Part shown: piece after piece, positions 25,451 through 37,442 of the stretch
How the letters are laid out: each line of letters opens with the position of its first letter
How positions within the stretch are numbered: the stretch's first letter is position 1
Assembly: GCA_003996215.1 (NCBI GenBank)
Contig: QJPP01001741.1
Location: 372,001-436,000 of the forward strand
Direction: 5' to 3'
DNA from: Jaltomata sinuosa
Lineage: Eukaryota > Streptophyta > Magnoliopsida > Solanales > Solanaceae
Length of the DNA stretch: 64,000 nucleotides
Translations under genes and position numbers: made by a program
Notes under the pieces: model-generated
Seen by the model: the letters and a program-made list of their open reading frames with translations, nothing else
Databases searched by the model: none
What the model was told of the DNA's origin: nothing

Positions 25451-27481
25451 TGTAACACCCCATAATCCGAACCAGATATCGAACTCTGAATCCAACAATT
25501 TTTTTGCATTTTCTGCAACTGCAGGTCACTACGGGCAGCGCCACGGGTGTCGTAGCTCAGACATCCCATGGGAACCCGCCGTCGGGATCTCCCAGTAGTT
25601 CTTTCTCCATCACCTCAGATTCCTCAATGGTCTAGGCCACGGACATCATGGGTACGATGACCCGTGGGTGCAAGCCGTTGGATTGATCCAGGGATTCTTT
25701 CCCTTGTCTGCACTGCCTCGACAGGCAACCCACGGGCATCATAGTCGCGATGGGCCATGGGATCTCGTTGTCAGAATCATCCAGAAGACCCAGACCCTAA
25801 GTACCCTTATCCAACGCCCTGGACTATGGACTGTCATGGGCACGACTCCCGTCGAGCAGCCCGTGAGGCGACATTTTTTTACCTGCGCTTTTTGAACTTA
25901 AGTTAGGGGTAAATTGGTCTTTTTTCCCTATTCTTTAATTCCTAAGTGAGGTCGTCTTGACAACTTTTAGTAGGGTTCCTACCCCATTTAGCCTAAGGCT
26001 CTCATTATCTCATTATCCCTCTTTCATCTACCAAATTGGGAAAAGAACTCCTCCAAGCTCCAAGTTCAAGTCTCTTTTTCTTTTCAATTTCAGTTGGGTT
26101 AGCTTCAATCAAGGTATGTGGGTATTCAATAAAGGATTTCTTTCACCCTTATGCCCAACACCCTTAAGTTTTACTTTGATTTATAAATTCATAAAATTAG
26201 GGTTTATGCCCAAATTGGGGAAAAGTCATGGGTTTTGTTTTAAAGCTTCAATTCATGACTTCACATTCATTACCCATGTTTTAATTATGATTCCTTGCAT
26301 ATTTTCAAAATCCCACACGTTAAGTATAAATTCTAGCATGATTCCTTTAAATTGCATGATTTTAAGTATAAATTTGGCATGTTTAAATAACATGGTCTCT
26401 TGATTATGAAAGTGCATGCATAATTCCTAAGGTTATGATTTTAGAAGAGAAGGCGTATCTTGAATTATGAACATGCACAGTTTTAAGGCTTATGATATGA
26501 ATTTTCATGACATCAGATATGTCTCTACGCTTTATGAATAGATTTGACATTAGATATGTCATTAGTTATAATCAGTTCTGCATCCAGATATGCATCAATA
26601 TTATATGCGTTATACATATTATTTTGGGAGTAGTATTTAGCACTGAGTTGGATGGGGTGAGAGTACCCTTAGTCCCAGAACTACGTTCCTCATAGGTTCT
26701 AACTCCCCTCAGTTGGGCTTTAGATTTAGTGATCATGCCACAGTCATGCCTTTATACCCTGGCAAGGTATATTGGGTCCTTTCGATGGGGCATATACATC
26801 GGATTCCATGTAGCTCACATGGTCGATGTCGATTAGAGAACCTCCCACAGAAATAGTATCAGATTTTAAAATGCATTGACTCTATGCCTTCAGACTTCAG
26901 GACTATTATGATTACTACGATATTTTGTATATCTTGCTTTGGCATCATATTGAGTCTCTTGCATTTCAGCTTTACACTCATTGCATGATTTTAGCTTTAC
27001 AAGTTTATTTAGTATGCTTATCTCAAATTTCTGTTTATATCATTTATTCAGTATATCCTATAGTATCGACGCATTTTGCACTACATCCTTTTACGATGCA
27101 GACTCAGGCACCTGCCCTCAGACTTGTGGATAGACTACGCCAGACATTCAGCTGATTATTGGTGAGTCCTCATTATTCGAGGACTAGAGTTAGAGCGTCT
27201 ATCTTTATGCTTTCATTTTAGATTCCGAGTTCCCTGGGGTCTTATCCCAGCAACTCTTTATGATAGCTAGAGGTTTTTCAGATATAGACAGTATGAGAGT
27301 CTCCTTTTGGATTTGTATTCCTATTTTACTTGATTATATATACATTTGACTTCGGATCTTCCTATTATGTTTTCGCTTATCTATTGATTTATCTGAGTTA
27401 TGCTATGACCAAGGGTTAGCTTGGGGCACTTATGGTCCCAGGTCTCGTGTTACATCAAGGGGGTAGCCTCGGGGCGTTATA
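25451..27481 (+). repeat. 3' LTR of element C
   Basis: 2031 bp, TGTAACACCCCATAATCC to GGGGCGTTATA, the end mutated from GTCATGACA in the sister LTR. It follows a purine-rich AAGAGGAAGATAT. It is collinear with the 5' LTR, including the CCATGGG palindrome cluster at about 25530-25870. Confidence 0.9.
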
Positions 27482-28060
27482 AAACTTTGGAATGGTGTTC
27501 GGGTTAGTAGAACTCCAAATATAGTGTTTAATTTTAAAGGGTTAGTCCGGGATGTCAAAATCTGAGTATTATGTTGTGAAATTGGCAAAACTAGGAACAA
27601 TCCCAAGTTTCTGCCTCACCAATGTTTCTATAGAGGAAGGCAAGACACTACCGCGGTGCTATTATAGCGAGAATTTTACCGCTATAGCGAGGCTGCTATG
27701 GCGGGAATTGGGTCACTATAGTAGGATCCAATACCTCGTAGCATGAAAAAGTTATTTGTTGGTTATGTTTTAATACCTTTATTTTGGTATATTGATGAGG
27801 CCCCAGATTACTTGGGTGCTCGGGGAAGTTCCTCTACTTAGTCTCATGCGACTCGATGGAATGAAGATTCCTTGATGGAGTGGAGTAGTAATAAATTTTG
27901 GCTTGAGTTTTAGTACGCCGAAGGAACTTAATTTTGGTGGTTTGCATAAGTCTGTAAATGTGTTGTCGTGGTAAAGGTGTTAAGGTTCAAAATTAGACAC
28001 GTTCCATTTTTTAATAATAGTGATCATTCGGGGATGAACAATGGGTAAATTAGGATCTGT
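27482..28060 (+). mobile_element. B3 interior, right segment, after element C
   Basis: Starts with the AAACT target duplication of C. It holds CTATAGCG words at about 27658-27725 and a segment collinear with the B1 interior end (GGTATATTGATGAGGCCCCAG, then GGGGATGAACAATGGGTAAATT). No coding region is visible. Confidence 0.75.
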
Positions 28061-29881
28061 TGTAACGACATGTTCTGTCATTAGTAAAAGACACCTCGTA
28101 TGGGTACGAATTATGAAAACTTTTGAAAATACAATTTTGATTTAATATAGGGTGACATAATGAACAAAATTTCATAATTTGAAATTTTGGGTCAGGCTAA
28201 CGTCATCCCGCTATAACGGCATCGCAGTAGCGGCAGGCAGGCCGCTAGAGCGGGATAACGAGACCAAAAAATAGAGACCAATTTTAATATTGTCTTTTCT
28301 CCTTTTCTGTTGTAAAAAGGACGAGGCTTGTTCTAAAAACCCTCCTAGGGTTACCTCATAGCCTGGGAGCAATGGAGAGGAGGGATTCTGCATTAATGGG
28401 GTAAAACCCATGGGTTCTATGTTGCTTTCATGCCAGGATTGACCTTCAGGAGCCAAAGTTCGCGTTCAGGCCTTCGTAGCAGCTGCTTACATCCAGGTAG
28501 GCTAGGTTTAATTGAGTAGTTTAGACCTGGGTTAAAAATCATGAATATGACATAGATTGACAGGAGATTTTATGCTTAGTCCTTCGGGCATGGTATTTGG
28601 ATGGATAAAATGTATGAAAAACCCATTATTGGAGTGGGAAATTACTGTTATGTAATGATATTGAGATTATAATTGGTTTTATGTGTTGCACTATTATGGT
28701 TCCTCCTCGGTTAATTTGCTAATAATGCAGGGTCTGGAGCCTAATAATCACTCGAATGTAAGGGTTGCTAGATAATAGTAGAATACCCAGTCTTGGTACA
28801 AATAAAGAGCGGGATGGAATTAGTGAATGGAACTATGTATGTTGAAGTAAAGTTTAGACTCCATATGATTGAATGTGCACTCTTAAATGGGTACTTAAAT
28901 CTAAGGAATATGGCTAAATATATTTACTTGAATAAGCTGGGGGTTAGTCTTCGGACGTACTATAATGGGTAAACTAATGAATCATGTTTACTTGTGATTT
29001 GGCGTGTTAAGGAATGATTCTATTTGCATGATATCATTAACTCGACTTGACCAAGTGGTAGGGCGGTTGCCTATAATCGAAATACATGCTTAAGGGAAGA
29101 AATTGTTAATTGGTATCCTAAGATTTAATCATATATAATAAGGTTATATTAAAGGCTTGTTGATTGTACAAGAATGATTGCTTATTCTCATTGTGGTTGT
29201 GATTATTGTGATATCTGTTAATATTTTGAGATGTACCAGTACTTGGACATTTTCATGGGATTGGTTGATGTTATTCATTGGTTGGCTCTGGTACCACATT
29301 GGTACAGTATCTATGATTCATTGGTTGGCTCGAGTACGACATTGGTACAATATCAATGAATCATTGGTTGGCTTGGGTACCATGCCGGAACAGTATCTAT
29401 GATACATTAGTTGGCTCAGGTACCACATCGGTATAGTGCATGGAAAAGATATCTTCCCCTGCAAGTCATGAGTAGTGGGTGACCATAAGACCCTTAGCAT
29501 GTGTATACAGGTTTACTTGGTATTCATATACGTTGGTTCCTTGTGTGAACTGGGCTTATCTGTTTACTTGTATGCATATATGTTGGTTCCTTGTGTAATT
29601 GGGCTTACTTGTTTACTTGATATTCCTATATGTTGGTTCCTTGTGTGAACTGGGCTGATCTGTTTACTTGATATTCATATATGTTGGTTCCTTGGGTGAA
29701 TCGGGCTTATCTGTTTACTTAATTTTTATATATGTTGGTTCATTGTGGGAATCCGGGCTTATCTGTTTACTTGATATTCATATATGTTGGTTCCTTGTGT
29801 GAACCGAGCTTATCTGCTTACTTTATATATGTTGGTTTTTTGTGTGAACCAGGCTTATCTGTTTACTTGATATTCCTATAT
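28061..29881 (+). repeat. 3' LTR of B3, cut by element D
   Basis: Starts TGTAACGACATG. It is collinear with the B1 LTRs through CTATAACGG words (about 28210-28255), GGTACCAC repeats (about 29275-29440) and about seven 51-bp minisatellite units of the TTTACTTGATATTCATATATG type, where it stops at the D insertion. The remaining roughly 950 bp is not found to the right, because D is itself truncated by E. Confidence 0.82.
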
Positions 29882-31926
29882 TGTAACACCCTAGGATCTA
29901 AACCAGCTACTTGACTGTACTCGGTAGAAAATTTTCAGAAAAATTTAAGTTCCCAGGAACCACGAGTCAAACCATGGACCGTTATTTCAAACTGTGGTCT
30001 ATAATGTGAAATCGTGGTCCCCTTTTCTATAGGACCCTCAGTTCAGGGTCCAGGAACCACGAGTCAGATCATAAAATGTAGTTCAGAACCACGGTCCATC
30101 CTTTGACTTCTAGGATCCTCAGATCAGAGGACCCTCAGTTTAGGGCCCAGAGACCACGAGTCAGATCACGAACCGTAGTTAAGAACCATGGTCCGTCATG
30201 TGACTCATGAAATTAAGATATCATAGAACCCCCCAGAACTCAAAAATAGAACCATGACTCAGTCGATGGTCCATCGTTCAGGACTACGGTCTGTCGACCA
30301 ATCCGTGGTACCTGAGTCACGAATTTCAGCAATTTTCTTTTAAAATTTCTAGGGGAATTCCAGACCTTTTCTACTCCTTCTAAAGCCTAAGTACATTGTT
30401 TTAACTCATTTAAGCCTAATTACTGAGCCTAAGACTATTTAATCCCATCATTCCCTCAGATTAAATCGATACTTAGCAAAATTTGGGAAAAAGAAGCGTC
30501 AGTTTCTCTCAAGAACAAGCAGAAGGTTTTCTTCAAGATCAGCCCCAAAAATCCAAAGGTTCCTCCGTAGAATCCTCTTCCAGGTATGTGGTATTTCATC
30601 CGTGGGTTCCTTTCACCCATTGAGTCCCTAAACTCAGTCTAGTTCTCCAGTTTTCAAGTAGTTCTTCAGACCTAGGGTTTCTGAATTCTATGCAATTGGT
30701 GTATTTCACTATCCATGATGATATGTAGGATTCCTCATATGTTCTTAGAAACCCAGGATAGTTATCTATTTAGATTTCTTATAGCCCTATCATGTGTAAT
30801 TTTAGTACCTTCAGTTCATGCATGCTAAACAGATATTGTAGTCAGTTATGCTTCAGAATCAGAATGCTATCAGTTTTCAGTATTATTATATTGCATTCTC
30901 AAATGATTATCAGTATTTGAGCTATCCAGTATTTTAGTTGCATTCATTGCTTTACATTCAGTTGGGAGTAGGGATAGTACCGAGCGGACAAAGGGATAAA
31001 GGATCTGCTGTCAGCATAGGCTGAGACCTTTAGTATAAGTCCCAAAACTATGGCACCACCATAGGTATCAAAGAGGTTAGTTGTCAGATTAGGCTGGTCA
31101 CCCTTGTCCCTTATGGACATCAATTTAGTGGTTCCACGTCAGATTTTTTTGTACCCTTGGCAAGGTATGAACACCCTTTCATCCAGGGTTATAGGTTGGC
31201 CTCATAGTTAGCTCAACTTGGGATATGTCGGTTAATAGTAGCTCCCACAGTCAGACTCATATTGCATTGTCCTTGTGCTCAGTATCCTTTTCAGTTATTC
31301 AATTCAGCATGATATATTATGCATGTTAGTTCCTTGATCACTGCATTCAGGTTACTCTTCAGTTCATGCTTCAGTATGTATTTCCGTGTTCAGTATTTAT
31401 GTTCTACAGTTGGTACATATATCTCGCATGCTCAGTACATTCGAAGTACTGATGCATAGTTTTGTGCCACATCTTACCATGATGTAGGTTCAGGTGTTTA
31501 GCATCCTGACCGCGCTTAGTGCGACTTCCCAGTTTTGACTCAGCAGCTCAGTGGTGAGTCCTCATAGTCCGAGGACGTTAGATATGTTTATTTCTTTCAG
31601 TTTTATACTTTAGTTTTCAGACTTTTAGAGTTAGCTGGGGGTTTGTCCCAACAACTCACATCAGTTAGAGGCTTTCAGACAATAGAACTAGAATCAGCTA
31701 TTGAGTTGTTAGTTTTACCTTTCAAACTTATTATATTTTTATTTATATTAAATATTCATATACGTTTGGATTTCTTTCCAACTTATATATTTAAATCAGT
31801 TCAATTTTCTGCACCATCTATATTTTATCAGAATTTGTCTAGATATACCAAACCATGGGTTAGCTTGGGATCACTTGTGACACTAAGCATTGTGTTACGT
31901 CCAGGGGGTAGCCTCTCGGTATGACA
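29882..31926 (+). repeat. 5' LTR of element D
   Basis: 2045 bp, TGTAACACCCTAGGATC to CTCTCGGTATGACA. The U3 part (about 29955-30310) repeats AACCACGAGTCAGATCACG- and CCACGGTCCGTC-type words that form short palindromes. The LTR starts inside a minisatellite unit of the B3 LTR. Confidence 0.88.
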
Positions 31927-31930
31927 AACT

Positions 31931-31948
31931 TGGTATCAGAGCATCAGG
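31931..31948 (+). other. Primer binding site of element D
   Basis: TGGTATCAGAGCATCAGG lies four bases after the LTR end and matches the initiator tRNA-Met complement over its first 12 bases. Confidence 0.85.
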
Positions 31949-32144
31949 TTTAAGTGTCCTAGGGTGTCTGAAAGACGCATTGAGTAGAGTTTTCTTCATA
32001 GGTGTGAAGCGTGCCACACTTATGGGGGAGAATCTATGAGACGTCATTAGGAAAAACTTCCATTCTTTCTTTTCCACCTAATTCTATAGAGTATGGACTC
32101 TATTCAATCTTCTTCTAACTCATGCTCTACACGTTACAGTGAAA

Positions 32145-33250
32145 ATGCCTCCCAGAAAAGTCAACACAAGGAACCAGCAAGCACCAACAGCTCCAGCAGA
32201 CCCTCTGAATGAACAAGTCACTCTTGCCGAATTAAGGGCTACTTTTCAGGTGCTCGCTCAGGCCATGACCGCCCAGGTTAACCAGCGGGCCATAGCACCA
32301 AATCTACCTCAGAATAACTTTGCCACATCTAGAATCTAAGACTTCACTCGGATGAACCCTCTAGAGTTTCATGAGTCCAAGTCCGAAGAGAATCCACAAG
32401 ACTTTCTTGATGACATTCAGAAGGTGACAGAGATCATGGGTGTCACTCTGGTTGAGAGTTCAGACTTAGCTGCTTACCAGCTGAAAGGAGTGGCTTATAC
32501 TTGGTATCAGCAGTGGAAGGAATCTCGTTGTGCTAATGCATTCTAGTGGATTGGAACCACTTCAAGGCTGCATTTCTGGACATGTTCTTCCCACTTGAAC
32601 TCAGGGAAGCCAAGGTCTAAGAGTTCATTAACTTGAAACAGAATGATATGAGTGTGAAGGAGTATGCACTCAAGTTTATTCAGTTGTCTAAGTATGCTCT
32701 TGCAATAGTAACTGACTCTAGAGCCTGCATGAGTAAGTTTGTATCTGGTGAGTCTGATGATGTAGTCAAGGAGTGAAAGACTGCTATGCTGGTAAAAGAT
32801 ATAGATATCTCCAGGTTGGTTACTTATGCTCAGCAAATCGAAGAGGAAAAGATCAAGGAAAGGGTAGGGGATAGCAAAAAAGCTAGAACATGTGACTTTA
32901 GCTACTCTCAATAGAGGATAGATAGTGACAACCGCTCTTAGTTCCATCAGAAATCTTCAGCTCCAGCCCCATCTTTTGTTAGTACCCCAGCGCCTAAGCT
33001 TAGAAAGGACCAACGGGATAGGGCACCAAGCTCTAAGTCCCAAGGTACAGTCACAAGCGGGAGCACTCATCCAGTCTGTAAGAACTGTGGTAGGAACCAC
33101 CAAGGTGAGTGTATGGCAGGTAGTGGGAATTGTTTTAGGTGTGGAAAGCCAGGACATAGAATAAAGGATTGTCCAGTAGCTTCTCAGAAGGGAAATGATG
33201 CTCACCCACAGAATTAGGCAAGTTCTAATGCAGCTCTAGTAGGTCTCCCC
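32145..33250 (+). pseudogene. gag of element D, broken
   Basis: ATG at 32145 gives MPPRKVNTRNQQAP. A stop at 32337 interrupts the frame, which continues with MNPLEFHESKSEENPQDFLDD and a capsid block with YQLKGVAYTWYQQWKESR, then another break near 32545. The zinc-knuckle region is near 33080-33180: CKNCGRNHQGEC, then an intact CCHC in CFRCGKPGHRIKDC. Nucleocapsid and capsid roles are inferred from these motifs. Confidence 0.82.
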
Positions 33251-33346
33251 ACTCAGCGGGGTGCCTCATCTGGTACAGGTGGTGGTCAGTGCCAGAATAG
33301 GCTCTATGCTCTTCAGACTCGACAGGACCAGAAGGATTCTCTCGAT

Positions 33347-34596
33347 GTGGTCAGGGATATGTTACGAGTCTTCCATTTGGATGTTTATGCATTATTAGAC
33401 CTAGGGGCTACCCTTTCTATTGTAACTCCTTATATAGCAGTAATTTTCAGTGTCAGTCCAGAAATTCTTCCAGAACCTTTCTCAGTTGGTGACCCAGTCA
33501 TAGCTAGACGGGTATACAGAAATTGCCCTATCCCAGTTTCCCAAAAAGTCACCTTAGCCGATCTAGTATATTTAGAAATGACTAATTTCGATATTATTCC
33601 AGGAATGGATTGGTTAAACTCTTGTTATGCCCCAGTTGATTGTAGAACTAGGATTGTTCGGTTTTAGTTTCCAAACAAATCAGTCCTAGAATGGAAGGGT
33701 AACACCTCAGTGCCTGTAGGTCAGTTCATCTCTTACCTTAAGACTAGAAAAATGATTTCTGAAGGGTATATCTATCATCTTATTCGATTTAAGGATTCAA
33801 ATTTTGAGACCGCAACTCCTGAGTTAGTCCCACTGGTGAATGAATTCCCAGAAGATCTTATCAGAGTTCCTCCCAAAAAGGAAATTAACTTCGCAATAGA
33901 TCTCTTTCTAGGTACCCAGCCTATCTAACTTCCACCTTACAGAATGGCTCCAGCTGAGCTTAGTGAATTGAAAGAACAGTTGAAACAACTTCTAGATAAA
34001 GGCTTCATCAGACCCAGCATCTCTCCATGGGGTGCTCCAGTGCTTTTCGTGCGTAAAAAAGAAGGTTCTCTCAGGATGTGCATCTTTCATCCTCAGGATT
34101 TAAAATTTGTATCCCGTCAGTTGAACAAAGTCACAATCAAGAATAAGTATCCCATCCTCAGGATTTAAAATTTGTTTGACCAGCTTCATGGTGCTATTTT
34201 CTTCTCTAAGATCAACCTCAGATCCGGTTACCACCAGCTTAGAGTCAGGAGTAGTGACATCCCAAAGACAGCCTTCAGGACTCAGTATGGTCACTATGAA
34301 TTTGTAGTTAACGATCGCTCCCGCATCTTTTATGGATTTGAAGAATAGAGTGTTCAGGTAGTATTTAGACTTGTTCATCATTGTCTTCATCGATGATATA
34401 CTCATATATTCTCGAAGCGAGGAAGAGCATGTGGACCATTTGAGAGTGGTGTTGCAAACTTACAAAGATCGCCAGTTATTCGCCAAGTTCAGTAAGTGTG
34501 AATTCTGGCTGAAATCAGTTACTTTTCTTGGTCATGTTGTGTCTAGTAAGGGAATAAGAGTCTATTCTCGAAGACTGAGGTAGTGAAGAACTGGCC
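33347..34596 (+). pseudogene. protease and partial RT of element D, truncated by E
   Basis: The protease (33347-33667) shows DVYALLDLGATLSIVTP and IIPGMDWLNSCYAPVDC; its catalytic motif is DLGAT in place of DTGA/S. RT starts near 33880 (PPKKEINFAIDLF), passes a stop at about 33927, and continues with MAPAELSELKEQLKQLLDKGF. An inserted 24-bp block disturbs the YRQLNKVTIKNKY region near 34087-34115. FIDDILIYS is present near 34385. The reading ends at 34596 where E begins. Confidence 0.85.
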
Positions 34597-35913
34597 TGAT
34601 AACGCTCAAACTACACCTCAATTTAAGAAGCGTATGCGATCGTTGTCAAATATATAACCCAACAAGGTTGGGGTCGAATCCCACAGAGAATATGGTGATG
34701 ATTAAGACTTTAGTGAAGTATGTGACTAGTTGTCAATCGTTTCCAGTAACTAAAAGGGGGGTTTTGTAATCAAATTGTAAACAAAACAATAATAAACGTA
34801 GGAGAAATAATCAGTAGGAGAGAATGCGAACTAGGGACGTGGTTACCATGGCGTTGTAACAATGTCGATTCTAGGCTTAACCGGGTTCTTTCTATATGAA
34901 TGTCACGATGTGATTGCGTCAATTGTATCGTCTAAACGTCTCTCGACCAAATAAACAAATTTCCTTTTATCTTCTCTCGATCTCAAAAAGATGTGCTTTT
35001 TAGCTCTCAATCCTAACATCAAGTAGATTAATCCAGTTACGGCATTAATCTTTAAGACGAGAGTTGGTAGTCTCGAATCCTTGTTGTTAATCAAGTTTCC
35101 CGGTTTTAATCTCTTTCTCAAGCAAATTAAACCTAGGCATGTTCTAATGTTTGCAACCCACTAGAAAACGTGACATAATGTATGATTAACAACGTGACAA
35201 TACATAAATCGAACCCAACGCTACCCGGGATCTATATTGCTACGTTTGCCATGGCTTCCACAACCCTAGTTGCGGGAGTTTTAGTTAATCATGCTATAAA
35301 GAAAAGAGAAGAGAATTGAATTCATAATAAGGAGAAGAAGTTCTTACAATATAATGAAAACCAATCTTCAATAATCCAAGAACAAGAAAAACCAAGAACT
35401 CACGAACACGAATTCAAGAATCCGAAAACGTGTTGTTGCTCTCAAAAATTGACTAAAAACTATTCTAAAACTATTGGGTGAATTCTAATTACATAAACCT
35501 ATCATAGGGTATTTATAGGAGTCAAAGAAACCAAATCCAAAACGGGCTAGGAATCCCCAAAACGCGGGTCGCCGCCTCACGCCACTGCCTAAGCTTGACG
35601 GTCAGGCTGACGGACCGTCAAGGCAGTGACGGACCGTCGCCTGGACCGTCACTGCTAGGCAGTGGTGTCGCCTCCTTTGCTGCCTCCACGCGACGGTCTA
35701 TGTGACGGACCGTCACACATGTGACGGACCGTCACTCAAACCGTCACCCTTAGGCAGAACTTCGTTTTTCTCGTATTTTCTTCCGTTTTCGTGTTTGCTT
35801 CCATTTCCTACAAATACAACATAAAAATATCAAAAACAACAATGGTTGCTTGAAAACGTACGATTGTTCTTAGTAAAAAGGAGTCGAAAGTGACGTAAAT
35901 TAGCGTCACATCA
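34597..35913 (-). repeat. LTR of element E (3' LTR in element orientation)
   Basis: 1317 bp. On the plus strand it runs from TGATAACGCTC to GCGTCACATCA; in element orientation it starts TGATGTGACGC. It differs from its partner by scattered single changes, except for an island at about 35660-35750 carrying the GACGGACCGTC palindromes. The adjoining interior, read on the minus strand, has AAGTTGAGGGTGT as polypurine tract (35914-35926). Confidence 0.9.
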
Positions 35914-37442
35914 ACACCCTCAACTTAAAACGTTCGCTTGTCCTCAAGCAACATAACATAGAACAATAATACGACTCAACTAAGAACACGAACTCATGTC
36001 TATAGCACTTCATGGTCATTCAAAACTTATTCAATTAAATCAAGCTCCCTCGTAGCACACGTATGTATGAAACACTAACTTGCAAGGATCCAAACATGTC
36101 ACTCCGATATGATAGAATATTATGCATACACATATGCAGCTATCCTAACAATCAATAGACAATATAGACATCTTGGTGCCCTCACCACAAAGAAATCCCA
36201 CACACAAGATTTGGGACTAGGTAAGCGCTCACCCTCACAAACGATTTCAAACAATGCACATGCAATACCATAGGCTTGCCCTTACTATTCTATTTCGGTT
36301 CTTCAGAAAGCTACTCAGGATCACTACAGGACTTGTTTCGGCTTGTAATGAGGCTTCCGGTGCAGGTATGATACATTTAGGGGTTAGTGACTAAGCCCTC
36401 CTTGGAACCATTTACATCTTATCACCACATAACTTCACTTTATCCATCCTTATTCACCTTTTTATTTCCTTGATTCTAGCTACAAGTGCGGCCTCTATAT
36501 TTTGACAATTCTTTTTATTCCTTTTTCAATCTTTTTCATCTTTCTTTAGTTTTCTTTTCTTTTCTTAGGCGCACACCCGGATTTTCATTCTATTCAAAAA
36601 CAATCATCTCCATCCTCTTTTTCTTCTCCTTTACTCCTGTAGTAGCCACCCTCAACTTAGGCTGATTGCCTACGTCAAGGTGCACAATGTCCATTGGTAG
36701 GACCAGGGCCAAAACAGGGTTTACCTCTATAGTAGCCACCCTCAACTTAGGTTGTTTGCCTACGTTGAGGTGCACGATGTCCAAGGAAGGACCAGGGCCA
36801 AAATAGGGATTCAAAGTTAAACATGAATGGTGACAGGTTATTGAAAGAACAAGGTCAATTATGGCTCAAACAGGGATCAAAGGGGTTATTTATATTTGGA
36901 CGGTCTTTTAGGTTAAGTGGACTGCACACAAAAAGGGCCTGTGATCCTTTCCTAAGCAACCAAACTTCAAACTTAACAAAATAGACCGGGCAAGTTCTAG
37001 ATGCATGCACAGAGTAAGAATTTATGACAATTAATCTCACACACTCTTAGCACCAAGAAACTATATCGCTACCAACTATCAAACAACCGCTCGGCTTAAG
37101 CATACTCATTCTAATCATATTCACACAATGACATTCAAGGATCCAGACAGTCAATTGTTTCAACATAAGCTCAAAACCAGAAAATTTTTCAAGGGGCCTC
37201 GTTTTTAGACAAGAACAACGCATGCTTGCTATAGACACTAAAAAAATTTAAAACAACAACCTAAACATGCCGGTTCTACTAGATAGCACACCGTAGGGAA
37301 AAGAAATCGGCAACAAAAACCCTCGGTGGTGACTCACAGGTTTCCCAACACCCTCAACTTAGACTCATGCATTGTCCCCAATGCATATATATGAAAACTA
37401 AAAGCTGTGAGAATAAAGGAATACCTGTGAAGTCGATATGAC
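35914..37442 (-). other. 3' untranslated interior of element E
   Basis: No gene is visible. On the minus strand the purine motif CTAAGTTGAGGGTG or a near copy occurs near 37349, 36739, 36649 and next to the LTR at 35915, as if the polypurine tract had been duplicated. A 90-bp tandem duplication sits at 36640-36810. Confidence 0.6.
36640..36810 (-). repeat. 90-bp tandem duplication in E
   Basis: AGTAGCCACCCTCAACTTAG occurs at 36641 and again at 36731. Each unit ends with GGACCAGGGCCAAAA. Units differ by a few substitutions. Each carries one purine-tract-like word on the minus strand. Confidence 0.85.

Larger units (their letters stand above)
18394..27481 (+). mobile_element. Element C: complete Ty3/gypsy chromovirus-type retrotransposon
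   Basis: Two LTRs (18394-20416 and 25451-27481) enclose a Met-type primer site, gag, protease, RT, RNase H, integrase and a chromodomain-like tail in that order. The five bases before the element (18389-18393, AAACT) equal the five after it (27482-27486, AAACT), the expected gypsy target duplication. Total 9088 bp. Stops and frameshifts throughout gag and pol make it non-autonomous now. Confidence 0.93.
29882..34596 (+). mobile_element. Element D: 5' half of a Ty3/gypsy retrotransposon
   Basis: Consists of a 5' LTR, Met-type primer site, gag, protease and RT up to the palm/thumb. It then stops abruptly inside RT at the border of element E. RNase H, integrase and the 3' LTR are missing. Protein motifs and LTR style resemble A and C but the sequences are clearly different families. 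Confidence 0.88.

Noticed and set aside
36590..36814. Minus-strand frame with an internal protein repeat
   Set aside because: It is a product of the 90-bp tandem duplication, whose length is a multiple of three; there is no start context and no family.
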